Position numbers and translations under genes: made by a program. A DNA stretch of 64,000 nucleotides from Apoderus coryli (lineage: Eukaryota; Arthropoda; Insecta; Coleoptera; Attelabidae), in assembly GCA_911728435.2 (NCBI GenBank), contig OU452214.1, positions 11,658,105-11,722,104 on the forward strand, given 5' to 3'. Each line of letters starts with the position of its first letter. Position 1 is the stretch's first letter. The notes below the pieces were generated by a model. That model did no database searches. It saw only the letters and a program-made list of their open reading frames with translations, and had not been told where the DNA came from. Below, in pieces: positions 1 through 11,171 of this stretch.

Positions 1-174
1 GCGAATAGACAACGGTATGTCGAAATAGGTGTCCTCTCTGGATTTCTCAGTGCCACATTCCAAACACTTGACATAATCCAACATTTTACCCTCGTACAGA
101 TCACTGATCAGATTCCCTTGGCTTGTGTCCTTAAACGTTAGTTCAAGAGCGTCGAATAATGCCCTGCAAAGCTC
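1..174 (-). CDS. Usp47: Usp47 coding exon 4 (runs off the left edge)
   Basis: Acceptor gattgcag|GAGCTT after a good pyrimidine tract. Encodes [14 protein letters not shown] through the CxxC zinc-finger half (YVKCLECG) to [11 protein letters not shown], the usual continuation of the HDIQ block in exon 3. Open to base 1. Confidence 0.9.
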
Positions 175-3100
175 CTGCAATCAAACGAAAACAGCTCTTG
201 TATACACTATACACCTCTCGCGTAGTAGGTACTCAGTCCTAAGAGGAAAAATCATCTGTCAACTGTCATTTGTCCACTGGCAACTGTCATTTGTCCACTG
301 TCAACTGTCATTTGTCCACTGTCAACTGTCATTTGTCCACTTTTAAGTACAGGGTAGGGTTTTTTTTGGTTTTGGTTGGTTTTTAAGAACAGGGTAGGGT
401 TTTTTTTTGGTTTGGTTTTTTTGGTTTTGGTTGGTTTTTAAGTACAGGGTAGGGTTTTTTTTTGGTATGGTTTTTTTGGTTTTGGTTGGTTTTTAAGTAC
501 AGGGTAGGGTTTTTTGGTTTTGGTTGGTTTTTAAGTACAGGGTAGGGTTGGGTTTTTTTTGGTTTTGGTTGGTTTTTAAGTACAGGGTAGGGTTTTAGTT
601 GGTTTTTAAGTACAGGGTAGGGTTTTTTTTTTGGTTTGGGTTTTTTTTGGTTTGGTTTTTTTAGTTTGGGTTGGGTTGGGTTTTTTTTTGTTTGGTTTTT
701 TTGGTTTTGGTTGGTTTTAAGTACAGGGTAGGGTTTTGGTTGGTTTTTAAATACAGGGTAGGGTTTTGGTTGGTTTGTAAGTACAGGGTAGGGTTGGGGT
801 TTTTTTGGTTGGTTTTTAAGTACAGGGTAGGGTTTTTTTGGTTTGGTTTGGGTTTTTTTTGGTTTTGGTTGGTTTTTAAGTACAGGGTAGGGTTTTTTTT
901 TGGTATGGTTTTTTTGGTTTTGGTTGGTTTTTAAGTACAGGGTAGGGTTTTTTTTTGGTATGGTTTTTTTGGTTTTGGTTGGTTTTTAAGTACAGGGTAG
1001 GGTTTTTTGGTTTTGGTTGGTTTTTAAGTACAGGGTAGGGTTGGGTTTTTTTTGGTTTTGGTTGGTTTTTAAGTACAGGGTAGGGTTTTTTTTTTTGGTT
1101 TGGGTTTTTTTTGGTTTGGTTTTTTTAGTTTGGGTTGGGTTGGGTTTTTTTTTGTTTGGTTTTTTTGGTTTTGGTTGGTTTTAAGTACAGGGTAGGGTTT
1201 TGGTTGGTTTGTAAGTACAGGGTAGGGTTGGGGTTTTTTTGGTTGGTTTTTAAGTACAGGGTAGGGTTTTTTTGGTTTGGTTTGGGTTTTTTTTGGTTTT
1301 GGTTGGTTTTTAAGTACAGGGTAGGGTTTTGGTTGGTTTTTAAGTACAGGGTAGGTTTTTTTTGGTTTTGGTTGGTTTTTAAGTACAGGGTAGGGTTTTT
1401 TTTGGTTTTGGTTGGTTTTTAAGTACAGGGTAGGTTTTTTTTTGGTTTGTTTTTTTTGGTTTTTAAGTACAGGGTAGGGTTTTGGTTGGTTTTTAAGTAC
1501 AGGGTAGTTTTTTTTTTGTTTTGGTTGGTTTTTAAGTACAGGGTAGGGTTTTTTTTTGTTTTGGTTGGTTTTTAAGTACAGGGTAGGTTTTTTTTTGGTT
1601 TTGGTTGGTTTTTAAGTACAGTGTAGGGTTTTTTTTTGGTATGGTTTTTTTGGTTTTGGTTGGTTTTTAAGTACAGGGCAGGGTTTTTTGGTTTTGGTTG
1701 GTTTTTAAGTACAGGGTAGGGTTTTTTTTTTTGGTTTGGGTTTTTTTTGGTTTGGTTTTTTTAGTTTGGGTTGGGTTGGGTTTTTTTTTGTTTGGTTTTT
1801 TTGGTTTTGGTTGGTTTTAAGTACAGGGTAGGGTTTTGGTTGGTTTGTAAGTACAGGGTAGGGTTGGGGTTTTTTTGGTTGGTTTTTAAGTACAGGGTAG
1901 GGTTTTTTTGGTTTGGTTTGGGTTTTTTTTGGTTTTGGTTGGTTTTTAAGTACAGGGTAGGGTTTTGGTTGGTTTTTAAGTACAGGGTAGGTTTTTTTTG
2001 GTTTTGGTTGGTTTTTAAGTACAGGGTAGGGTTTTTTTTGGTTTTGGTTGGTTTTTAAGTACAGGGTAGGTTTTTTTTTGGTTTGTTTTTTTTGGTTTTT
2101 AAGTACAGGGTAGGGTTTTGGTTGGTTTTTAAGTACAGGGTAGTTTTTTTTTTGTTTTGGTTGGTTTTTAAGTACAGGGTAGGGTTTTTTTTTTTGTTTT
2201 GGTTGGTTTTTAAGTACAGGGTAGGTTTTTTTTTGGTTTTGGTTGGTTTTTAAGTACAGGGTAGGGTTTTTTTTGGTTTTGGTTGGTTTTTAAGTACAGG
2301 GTAGGGTTTTTTTTGGTTTGTTTTTTTTTTGTTTTTTAAGTACAGGGTAGTTTTTTTTTTGTTTTGGTTGGTTTTTAAGTACAGGGTAGGGTTTTTTTTT
2401 TTGTTTTGGTTGGTTTTTAAGTACAGGGTAGGTTTTTTTTTGGTTTTGGTTGGTTTTTAAGTACAGGGTAGGGTTTTTTGGTTTTGGTTGGTTTTTAAGT
2501 ACAGGGTAGGGTTTTGGTTGGTTTTTAAGTACAGGGTAGGTTTTTTTTTGGTTTTGGTTGGTTTTTAAGTACAGGGTAGGGTTTTTTTGGGTTTTGGTTG
2601 GTTGTTAAGTACAGGGTAGGGTTTTTTTTTGGTTTGGTTTTTTTGGTTTTTAAGTACAGGGTAGGGTTTTTTGGTTTTGGTTGGTTTTTAAGTACAGGGT
2701 AGGGTTGGGTTTTTTTTTGGTTTGGTTTTGGTTGGTTTTTAAGTACAGGGTAGGGTTTTGGTTGGTTTTTAAGTACAGGGTAGGGTTTTGGTTGGTTTTT
2801 AAGTACAGGGTAGCGTTGGGGTTTTTTTGGTTTTGGTTGGTTTTTAAGTACAGGGTAGGGTTTTTTTGGTTTGGTTTGGGTTTTTTTTGGTTTTGGTTGG
2901 TTTTTAAGTACAGGGTAGGGTTTTGGTTGGTTTTTAAGTACAGGGTAGGGTTTTTTTTGGTTTGGGTTTTTTTTGGTTTGTTTTTTTTTTTTGGTTTTGG
3001 TTGGTTTTTAAGTACAGGGTAGGGTTTTGGTCCAATAATGTTATTAGTTTCTTTGAGTGTTTAATTATGAAGTGTACATTTTAACACTTACCTGTATGTC

Positions 3101-3970
3101 GTGCTGCTGCCACGCCTCACTACTATTCCACCCGAAACTCTTCGTCAATTCTGTGGTCTCCACCGCATTTCTGGTCGACATTTGCAAGTTTACAAACAAC
3201 TTTTGCAACTGGAACGGTACTGATCGCACCGGGGACGGTCCATTAAACTCCCACTGATACAAAGCATTACGAAATTCCGGTGTCATGAACAATGCTTGCA
3301 ACAAACTGTTCAAGTAACAGGTCATTGCTTGATTTACCAGCCCGACATACTTGGTTGGTGTGGGATAACCCGAGTACGATTTATCCTCCTCGGATTGGTC
3401 GATTGGCAGTGGTGGAATTGATGTTGATTCACCATCTGAAAATTGGAGAGCAAGAAGAGTAAGAGTGTCGAGAAAAACGCGAGAAAGTCAGGGTTATTCT
3501 GGAAGAACAATTACCTTGTGTTGGACTACAAGAAGCGCCCAATTCCAGTTCATCTTCTTCAAAATCGTTTGAACAGAAAATTCGTTGTGTACTATCAGAC
3601 GGTGGTAGTTTATTAATTCTAATTACGTACATTTCACCAGCGGTACAATACACACCGATCTCTCCCAACGTTTTACCTTTGTACTCATTGAGAAGAAACT
3701 ACAATTAATTCAATAAATTATACTTAACACATGTTGCTGTTGTTGGAAACTTTTTTTTGGTCTTACACTTGATCCCTGCCTGTCTGACAGCGTTAACTTA
3801 ATATCGTTTACATCGTAGATGAATCGTTCAGCGATGGCATTAAATATGCTGTCGATCGTCATATTAGGATCAAAATTCCCATCCCAATTCTGTTTTTTCT
3901 TCTCGATCTGATCACAAATAACGAGTTTCGCTGGTACATCTTCATGCGGAGAACACACCATTTTCTGCAT
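1..3970 (-). CDS. Usp47: Ubiquitin carboxyl-terminal hydrolase 47, N-terminal part (3' end beyond the window)
   Basis: Cysteine deubiquitinase of the USP family that removes ubiquitin from cytoplasmic and nuclear substrates. The coding parts I assign are 3970-3767, 3698-3515, 3435-3092 and 174-1, all with GT-AG introns and matching phase (906 nt, 302 residues so far). Residues 1-130 are the N-terminal region. The catalytic Cys box [16 protein letters not shown] follows at about residues 161-176, with the likely nucleophile C169 and oxyanion N164. The first half of the USP zinc-binding motif (KCLECG, C281 and C284) lies in the last visible exon. The order and spacing fit USP47. The ATG at 3970 is the first after an in-frame TAA. 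The His/Asp half of the catalytic domain and the C-terminus are off the window. The gene is divergent to Dap160. Introns are 68, 79 and 2917 nt; the long one is a tandem array. Confidence 0.9.
257..342. repeat. Four-copy 21-bp minisatellite in the Usp47 intron
   Basis: The unit AACTGTCATTTGTCCACTG is repeated four times between the acceptor region and the large GT-rich array. Copies are nearly identical. Confidence 0.85.
346..3028. repeat. GT-rich tandem array filling the long Usp47 intron
   Basis: About 2.7 kb of variable-length units around the core TTTTTAAGTACAGGGTAGGG, spaced by T- and GGTTTTGG-rich filler. Larger blocks are duplicated: 1135-1422 recurs at 1771-2058. The plus strand is the template strand of Usp47, so the intron RNA is A- and C-rich. 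I find essentially no CT on the plus strand, hence no AG on the Usp47 sense strand across the array. Open frames in it are by-products of the missing stops. Confidence 0.95.
3092..3435 (-). CDS. Usp47: Usp47 coding exon 3, catalytic Cys box
   Basis: Acceptor attttcag|ATGG, donor ATACAG|gtaag. Carries [16 protein letters not shown] with the catalytic cysteine, then [15 protein letters not shown] and [11 protein letters not shown], all typical of USP47. Ends in phase 0. Confidence 0.92.
3515..3698 (-). CDS. Usp47: Usp47 coding exon 2
   Basis: Acceptor attgtag|TTTCTT, donor ACAAG|gtaatt. Encodes the acidic linker before the catalytic domain, including [11 protein letters not shown]. Ends in phase 1. 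Confidence 0.82.
3767..3970 (-). CDS. Usp47: Usp47 coding exon 1
   Basis: Encodes residues 1-68, starting [13 protein letters not shown]. The donor reads AGT|gtaaga (intron bases 3761-3766), which keeps the frame into exon 2. A donor two bases earlier would break the frame. An acceptor-like TAG lies at 3991-3993 on this strand, so a 5'UTR intron is possible. Confidence 0.8.
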
Positions 3971-4072
3971 TATTTAATAGCATAGTTTTACTAATAGTAA
4001 GTGTAAAAAAACTAGTGAAATGTAAATTTAAGTACGTACAACGTGTGTCAAAAGAAAATTGTATTATTATAA

Positions 4073-6975
4073 ATTGAGAGGAGTTCTAGTAACCCCAGGG
4101 TAGGTCATCAAGTAAAAGTCTACACCCCGCCAAATATAGACCAACTTGGAACAATCATAAAACAATAACCAATCCTGCTGCGCGACTAAGCTTTGGATAT
4201 GTCCATCGGACATCTATTCTGAATCTATCAGGGTATATAAGAAATCGAGAGGGGTTCTAGTAACCCCAAGGTAGGTCATCAAGTAAAAGTATACACCCCA
4301 CCAAATATAGACCAACTTGGAACAATCATAAAAAAATAACCAATCCTGCTGCGCGACTGAGCTTTGGATATGTCTATCGGACATCTACTATGAATCTATC
4401 AGGATCTATAAGAAATCGAGAGGGGTTCTAGTAACCCCAGGGTAGGTCATCAAGTAAAAGTCTACACCCCGCCAAATATAGACCAACTTGGAACAATCAT
4501 AAAAAATAACCAATCCTGCTGCGCGACTGAGCTTCGGATATGTTTATCGGACATCTACTATGAATCTATCAGGATATATAAGAAATCGAGAGGGGTTCTA
4601 GTAACCCCAGGGTAGGTCATCAAGTAAAAGTCTACACCTCGCCAAATATAGACCAACTTGGAACAATCATAAAAAAATAACCAGTCCTGCTGCGCGACTA
4701 AGCTTTAGATATGTCCATCGAACATCTATTCTGAATCTATCAGGATATATAAGAAATTAAGAGGGGTTCTAGTAACCCCAGGGTAGGTCAGCAAGTAAAA
4801 GTCTACACCCCGCCAAATATAGACCAAGTTGGAACAATCATAAAAAAATAACCAATCCTGCTGCGCGACTGAGCTTCGGATATGTTTATCGGACATCTAC
4901 TATGAATCTATCAGGATATATAAGAAATCGAGAGGGGTTCTAGTAACCCCAGGGTAGGTCAGCAAGTAAAAGTCTACACCCCGCCAAATATAGACCAACT
5001 TGGAACAATCATAAAAAAATAACCAATCCTGCTGCGCGACTGAGCTTCGGATATGTTTATCGGACATCTACTATGAATCTATCAGGATATATAAGAAATC
5101 GAGAGGGGTTCTAGTAACCCCAGGGTAGGTCATCAAGTAAAAGTCTACACCTCGCCAAATATAGACCAACTTGGAACAATCATCAAAAAATAACCAGTCC
5201 TGGTGCGCGACTAAGCTTTGGATATGTCCATCGGACATCTATTCTGAATCTATCAGGATATATAAGAAATCGAGAGGGGTTCTAGTAACCCCAGGGTAGG
5301 TCATCAAGTAAAAGTCTACACCCCGCCAAAGATAGACCAAGTTGGAACAATCATAAAAAAATAACCAGTCCTGCTGCGCGACTAAGCTTTGGATATGTCC
5401 ATCGGACATCTATTTTGAATCTATCAGGATATATAAGAAATTGACAGGGGTTCTAGTAACCCCAGGATATGTCATCAAGTAAAAGTCTACACCCCACCAA
5501 ATATAGACCAACTTGGAACAATCATAAAAAAATAACCAATCCTGCTGCGCGCCTGAGCTTCAGATATATCCATCGGACATCTATTCTGAATCTATCAGAG
5601 TATATAAGAAATCGAGAGAGGTTCTAGTAACCCCAGGATATGTCATCAAGTAAAAGTCTACACCCCACCAAATATAGACCAACTTGGAACAATCATAAAA
5701 AAATAACCAATCCTGCTGCGCGACTGAGCTTCAGATATGTCCATCGGACATCTATTCTGAATCTATCAGGATATATAAGAAATCGAGAGGGGTTCTAGTA
5801 ACCCCAGGGTAGGTCACCAAGTAAAAGTCTACACCCCACCAAATATAGACCAACTTGGAACAATCATAAAAAAATAACCAATCCTGCTGCGCCACTGAGT
5901 TTCGGATATGTCCATCGGACATCTATTCTGAATCTATCAGGGTACATAAGAAATCGAGAGGGGTTCTAGTAACCCCAGGGTAGGTCATCAAGTAAAAGTC
6001 TACACCCCGCCAAATATAGACCAACTTGGAACAATCATAAAAAAATAACCAATCCTGCTGCGCGACTGAGCTTCGGATATGTTTATCGGACATCTACTAT
6101 GAATCTATCAGGATATATAAAAAATCGAGAGGGGTTCTAGTAACCCCAGGGTAGGTCATCAAGTAAAAGTCTACACCTCGCCAAATATAGACCAACTTGG
6201 AACAATCATAAAAAAATAACCAGTCCTGCTGCGCGACTAAGCTTTAGATATGTCCATCGAACATCTATTCTGAATCTATCAGGATATATAAGAAATTGAG
6301 AGGGGTTCTAGTAACCCCAGGGTAGGTCAGCAAGTAAAAGTCTACACCCCGCCAAATATAGACCAACTTGGAACAATCATCAAAAAATAACCAGTCCTGC
6401 TGCGCGACTAAGCTTTGGATATGTCCATCGGACATCTATTCTGAATCTATCAGGATATATAAGAAATCGAGAGGGGTTCTAGTAACCCCAGGGTAGGTCA
6501 TCAAGTAAAACTCTACACCCCACCAAATATAGACCAACTTGGAACAATCATAAAAAAATAACCAATCCTGCTGCGCGACTGAGCTTCGGATATATCCATC
6601 GGACATCTATTCTGAATCTATCAGGATCTATAAGAAATTGAGAGGGGTTATAGTAACCCCAGGGTAGGTCATCAAGTAAAAGTCTACACCCCACCAAATA
6701 TAGACCAACTTGGAACAATCATAAAAAAATAACCAATCCTGCTGCGCGACTGAGCTTCGGATATGTCCATCGGACATTTATTCTGAATCTATCAGGGTAT
6801 ATAAGAAATCGAGAGGGGTTCTAGTAACCCCAGGGTTAGGTCATCAAGTAAAAGTCTATATCCCGCCAAATATAGACCAACTTGGAACAATCATAAAAAA
6901 ATAACCAGTCCTGCTACGCGACTAAGCTTTGGATATGTCCATCGGACATCTATTCTGAATCTATGAGGGTATGTA
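4073..6975. repeat. 171-bp satellite, about 17 tandem copies
   Basis: Monomer starts at TTCTAGTAACCCC are at 4084, 4255, 4426 and 4596, giving a 170-171 bp period. Each unit holds two short dyads: GGGGTTCTAGTAACCCC and ATGTCCATCGGACAT. Copies differ at a few positions, for example CGGATATGTTTATC against TGGATATGTCCATC. The array lies between the two divergent genes and may be inside a Usp47 5'UTR intron. Confidence 0.95.
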
Positions 6976-8180
6976 TGAGATCGAGAGCGGTTCGAAAGTG
7001 TACAGACACAGATGGCTCATCGTCCCTATCCTACCGCAGAGCATTGCCAATTTAACTCCTCTCAGTTTCGTTTTCATTGCATCACCCTGTACATCAATAA
7101 ATCTATGTTTACAAATTGTCACCGTTGAACATAAAATCACACACACATTACATTTTATTTAGGTAAGTATTACCTACATAAAAAGCAATTCAAGTGACTT
7201 AAAAATACTCAGAAAATGAAATCCTACATAATATAAGTAAAACACTTCCCAAAAGTCGCCTATATTCAGGCCAATGTTCCTAACAGAAATAACCAAAAAT
7301 ATTATACACTGAAGTTGAAGAATTTGTATTATAGTAAAAACCCTACTATAATCGAATTTAACTAGGTAACTATCCATTACATTAGGCATTCCAATCATCA
7401 TGTCGGTGCTAAGTAATTTCAGACAGGAATTCGATATTACACTATAAGAATAAGAATTAATTCTGTAGTATTTGAATGTGTCTATATTGGACAGCATCCA
7501 AAAAAGATAAATTTAGACAACATTTAATAACACATAGCAATACTACCGATCCAAATAGGTAGGTATGTATATATAAGTAAAAAGTGAAATTATGTACTCA
7601 CCTCATTAACTTTTCTCGATTTTCTAACTATTTTGTTGATTTATATAGATGGAAAACGATAACTTACTACTTTAATATCACTAAGGACTTAGATAACTAC
7701 TAACTAGAAACTTTTATAATATCCTGCAATGAGTTTTTATCGCGTATGTAATACCTAATATTATTTATTTATATTTATTTATATAGCGTCACTGTTAACG
7801 AATAACTAAATCATTTTTATATAGTAATAACTTTGTTTATGTAAAATACAGTTAAGTAAATAATAATAAATAAAAGTACCTAGTTAAAATATCTGTTACA
7901 CACGACATAGATGGAAACTGCCTACTCACAAACTTTGCTGATCACTTAAGTAGTACGTTTATGAGTGTTTATAGATTATTTTTATATTGCTGAATATTAA
8001 CGAAATGATAATACTTCGTACTCGTAAAAAATTGCATTAAATAATCGTAATATTATAACATACCGGAAAAAATTAATTTGGAGATTAGATTACATGTGCT
8101 CTATTAATACACTTTTGACTTTTCACTGCAAACTGCAAGGAAGCGCCATTTTCTGACATTTAAACTTTTTTCAAATCACA
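6976..8180. other. AT-rich intergenic or untranslated DNA, no gene seen
   Basis: Only short open frames without recognisable domains. Bases 7155-7171 hold a palindrome around a TAG|GTAAGT string. No RNA gene recognised. Confidence 0.5.
7594..7602 (-). promoter_or_regulatory. Candidate donor of a Usp47 5'UTR intron
   Basis: On the minus strand AATGAG|GTGAGTAC is a near-ideal 5' splice site. Paired with the acceptor-like TAG at 3993-3991 it would form a 3.6-kb 5'UTR intron that holds the 171-bp array. This rests on splice motifs only. Confidence 0.3.
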
Positions 8181-8245
8181 ATTGTCAAGTGGTTTGGCAG
8201 ATGACGTACTTTTAAATAACAATAATATTTATTCTTGTGACGGTT

Positions 8246-8600
8246 CAAATTCAATACGCTCTGCGCATGACGTCACGTTCGAATCAGTTGTTTCATATCC
8301 AATAACAATTTATAGAGTTGCACCACAGAAATCTTATATTATATATATATATAATTGTTGGTTAGCTAGACTGCGCATGTCAGAACCAACAGTTCTTCCT
8401 CAATCCGTAGAACTGAAAAATCGATTCAGAACCGGTAATGAACTGATTCTTTTTTCACCGTGAACGCCGAAATCGAATCTGCGCAAGCGTAGAGAACTAG
8501 ATCCAATTGAGAAGCGAACGATGTGAATTCAATGCGCTCTGCGCATGACGTCACGTTCGAATCAGTTGTTTCATATCCAATAACAATGTATAGCGTTGCA
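8246..8600. promoter_or_regulatory. Duplicated CRE / CCAAT / TGCGCA module between the divergent genes
   Basis: A block of about 75 bp at 8247-8321 recurs at about 8525-8600, in direct orientation and 278 bp apart. Each copy has TCTGCGCATGACGTCAC, a perfect CRE (TGACGTCA at 8268 and 8546), and ATCCAATAACAAT, a CCAAT-box-like string. More TGCGCA sites (NRF1-like) lie at about 8373, 8482 and 9062. This fits a bidirectional Usp47/Dap160 promoter, but a duplicated transposon fragment is not excluded. Confidence 0.45.
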
Positions 8601-9418
8601 CGTATTTGATGATTTTTCAGTGAAACGGAATCGTTCTTTGATCTACGATAATTTGCTTCATTGGTCGTGTTTTTATCTTATAATTCTGTTCATAATAAAC
8701 ACACTGCATTATTTTATGACACTTTTTAACTTTCTTTGGGCTTTGCTCTCAAACGAATACTATACTCGCTATCACTACTCATTATTATAACAGAATAATT
8801 AAAATTAGGTAATAATTATTGTAAGTTGCTTATTCAGTATTAGATGAGCTATAATAAAAACGTATAGTAAATTACAATCAGATGAGTTTAGATTAACTTA
8901 TAAAATATTGCGTACATTACACTAAATGTCTAAAACGATGTACCACTGTTAAATTATATTTACAGCAACTAATTTATTAAAAAAAGAGTATTTATCTATT
9001 ATTTTTCAATGAAATATCCTACCATATAATATATAGATGAATATATCGCTCAAAAACGTCTGCGCATCCGATTGCGCATCGGAATAATAGAGAAACGGTG
9101 GCATGGAATCTTGTTGCCAAGTTATTTCTTATTTCATTGCCTCCTAATTTTTAATTTTTGACTATAACATGTTCAAAAGATACAAAATTAATATATGTAT
9201 GTTGGTGTAAGAAATTAACCTAAAAATGTTTTATAGCCGATGTTAATTTTAACCTTAGACAAGCAAAGAGAGTGGACCCGTAACTGTCCCGGTCGTTGTG
9301 ATACCACCTAGCACTTATCCCTTAGATTCAGAGGCGTAACATACATAACTTATGTGATATATTTTTGAAATCACACGAGCATACAAATAAATGAATCGAC
9401 GTCAAAAAAGAGAAAAAC
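8601..9418. other. AT-rich non-coding DNA
   Basis: No gene, array or RNA recognised. Two GCGCAT strings at 9062-9080 resemble the promoter-like module just upstream. Confidence 0.4.
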
Positions 9419-9650
9419 AAAAAAAAATTGATACTCCTAACTACATATCAAAATAATCCGCCAATTGATATGGTTCTAGTTCCACTAGTAATTTCCTAAC
9501 TTTATTCTTAAATATCTTCAATCTATTTATTTCTTTGATACTGATTGGTAGTTTGTTCACAAATCTAATTATCATATTATATAATGCTGATTTTTCGGTT
9601 AGTGATAATCTGTGAGTGAGAGGTACTGCAGTAGACACAACACCAATACA
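9419..9650 (-). pseudogene. Possible relic of a LINE ORF2 C-terminus
   Basis: The minus strand encodes about 65 residues including SALYNMIIRFVNKLP and FKNKVRKLLVELE. This has the shape of the extreme C-terminus of insect non-LTR ORF2 proteins (aromatic-N-x-LP followed by FK...L). The full-length LINE at 11905 ends in a comparable [10 protein letters not shown]. Nothing upstream in frame continues the protein, which suits a 5'-truncated copy. The family call is an inference from a short match. Confidence 0.35.
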
Positions 9651-10909
9651 TAACGTTTTTATTGTCCTTTAAATAGAATGAGTTTTGTTAATTGATTTCG
9701 AGAATGGCATTTAATTTTTGAGACTGTAGTTTTGGTATGAAATATACACGAACATTAAGATATTTGACACAAATAGATTTTATTAAAAAGTATATTATGT
9801 GATTTGCTGGGCTATCTAGTGCATGTTGTTGTTTTAAAGATTGAAATAATTAAAAAGCTAAAGTGACATTATTTTATTCACTTTTAACACTTTTTGGAAA
9901 AATAAAATGTCTACGCCCCTGATAAAGTAAACATTTATAGAGGTTTCTATCAAAAAATAATGCTTTATCATGTTGATTTTAAATGAATTGTTGTATCAAA
10001 CAGTTTTAATTAGGTAAACTGAAACCTGTTATACTACATACTAAAAGATAATAGCCTAAAGATTACTTTTAATTATTAAAAACTAATAAAAACTAGAAGC
10101 GACTTGATACTACATCATTCTAAGTTTTACCTATGAAACGAAATTCTGGACTCCTTTTGTTCACTGCGACTTGGGCATCCAAAAGCCACACAACGTATAA
10201 TTTTATTAATATACAAAAGACATTTCTATTCCCAATTTTCACAAATAAAATCATCAAAAATGCACACGTAGTTTTCTGTTTTTCGGCACATAAAAAATGG
10301 CCGCCGCATTAAAAGCGTAACACTTGCCATGCATTCAGATATACGAACGTGCGGTATCCCCTCTCTTTACTAATCTAAGATTTTAACAGTTTTACGGTGA
10401 GGTGAGTGGCATGTGATCATGTCACATCAGCCAATCTAATCTGATATGTAGAAGGATAACGACTATAATCTTTGGGCTTCGCACATTGAACTGATTTGAA
10501 GACATCCTTGAGACTCAATTGTATTAGGGAACAATATTTTTTATAAAAAGAATTGTACCTCCTCCTCGGTTGGATCGATCGTTCTACTCCCCGGTTTTCA
10601 AGAATAGCTCAACTGTATGGTTGACTGAAGTGACAAATGACATTAATTCTTACAGCTGTATTTGACATATGACACTTATGTTCTTCGAACAGTGGAACAC
10701 AAATTTCCACTTTATTTTAAGCATATTTTAGGACCTTTTTCCAATTTTACATGTTTACAATATAAACACAGTTATATACAAGAAGGTAGGTGTATTGTAT
10801 ATAACGAATTATCCTAGATTATATACAGAATAAGCACAAGAGCCGATATTGATTTTCCCGTATTAAATAGGACATTTATGTTTTTAGTGATTGTGAATAT
10901 GTTCTGCCT
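9651..10909. other. Non-coding region upstream of Dap160
   Basis: No coding exon seen. AAAAATGGCCGCCGCATT at about 10295 resembles a YY1/Pho-type promoter motif. A 5'UTR exon may end at 10909 (GCCT|gtaaga). Confidence 0.4.
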
Positions 10910-10982
10910 GTAAGAATTAGGTAAATATCAATATTATTTATGCATCTTACAACAAACAACATCTTTTTATTTTCAATTTCAG
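10910..10982 (+). other. Dap160: Probable 5'UTR intron of Dap160
   Basis: GTAAGAATT at 10910 and ttttcaatttcag ending at 10982 delimit a 73-nt intron, the same size class as the other short introns of the gene. The ATG follows 13 nt after the acceptor. Position inferred from splice motifs alone. Confidence 0.5.
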
Positions 10983-10995
10983 ATAAGAAAAGACC

Positions 10996-11171
10996 ATGTC
11001 AGCTGCTGGAACTCCCTCAACAGATCCATGGGTCATTTTGGCACGGGAACGTGCCCGCTATGAAGAACAGTTTAAATCTTTGAAACCAAACAATGGAATT
11101 GTGACTGGGGAACAAGCAAAAGGTTTCTTTTTGCAGTCGCAATTACCTCCGGCTATTTTAGGACAAATATG
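10996..11171 (+). CDS. Dap160: Dap160 exon 1, start of EH1
   Basis: Start [20 protein letters not shown]. Encodes the first EH helices to [10 protein letters not shown]. Donor ATATG|gtaagt, phase 2. Confidence 0.9.

Noticed and set aside
671..3022. Frames reading [10 protein letters not shown] repeats
   Set aside because: By-product of the GT-rich array, which has almost no TGA/TAA in one frame. It lies in an intron of Usp47 on the other strand.
346..3028. Telomeric repeat tract (CCCTAA-like, because of CCCTACCC)
   Set aside because: Units are long and irregular, with TTAAGTACAGGGTAGGG as core; there is no TTAGG or TTAGGG tandem run.
4073..6975. Similarity to primate alpha satellite because of the 171-bp length
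   Set aside because: The sequences do not resemble each other; only the nucleosome-sized period is shared.
4073..6975. Hammerhead ribozyme in the 171-bp satellite (CTTGATGACCTACC on the minus strand)
   Set aside because: The core would need CTGATGA without the extra T, and no GAAA follows a stem. Not a match.
7174..7497. 107-residue minus-strand frame
   Set aside because: No recognisable domain, low-complexity AT-rich composition and no splice or promoter context.
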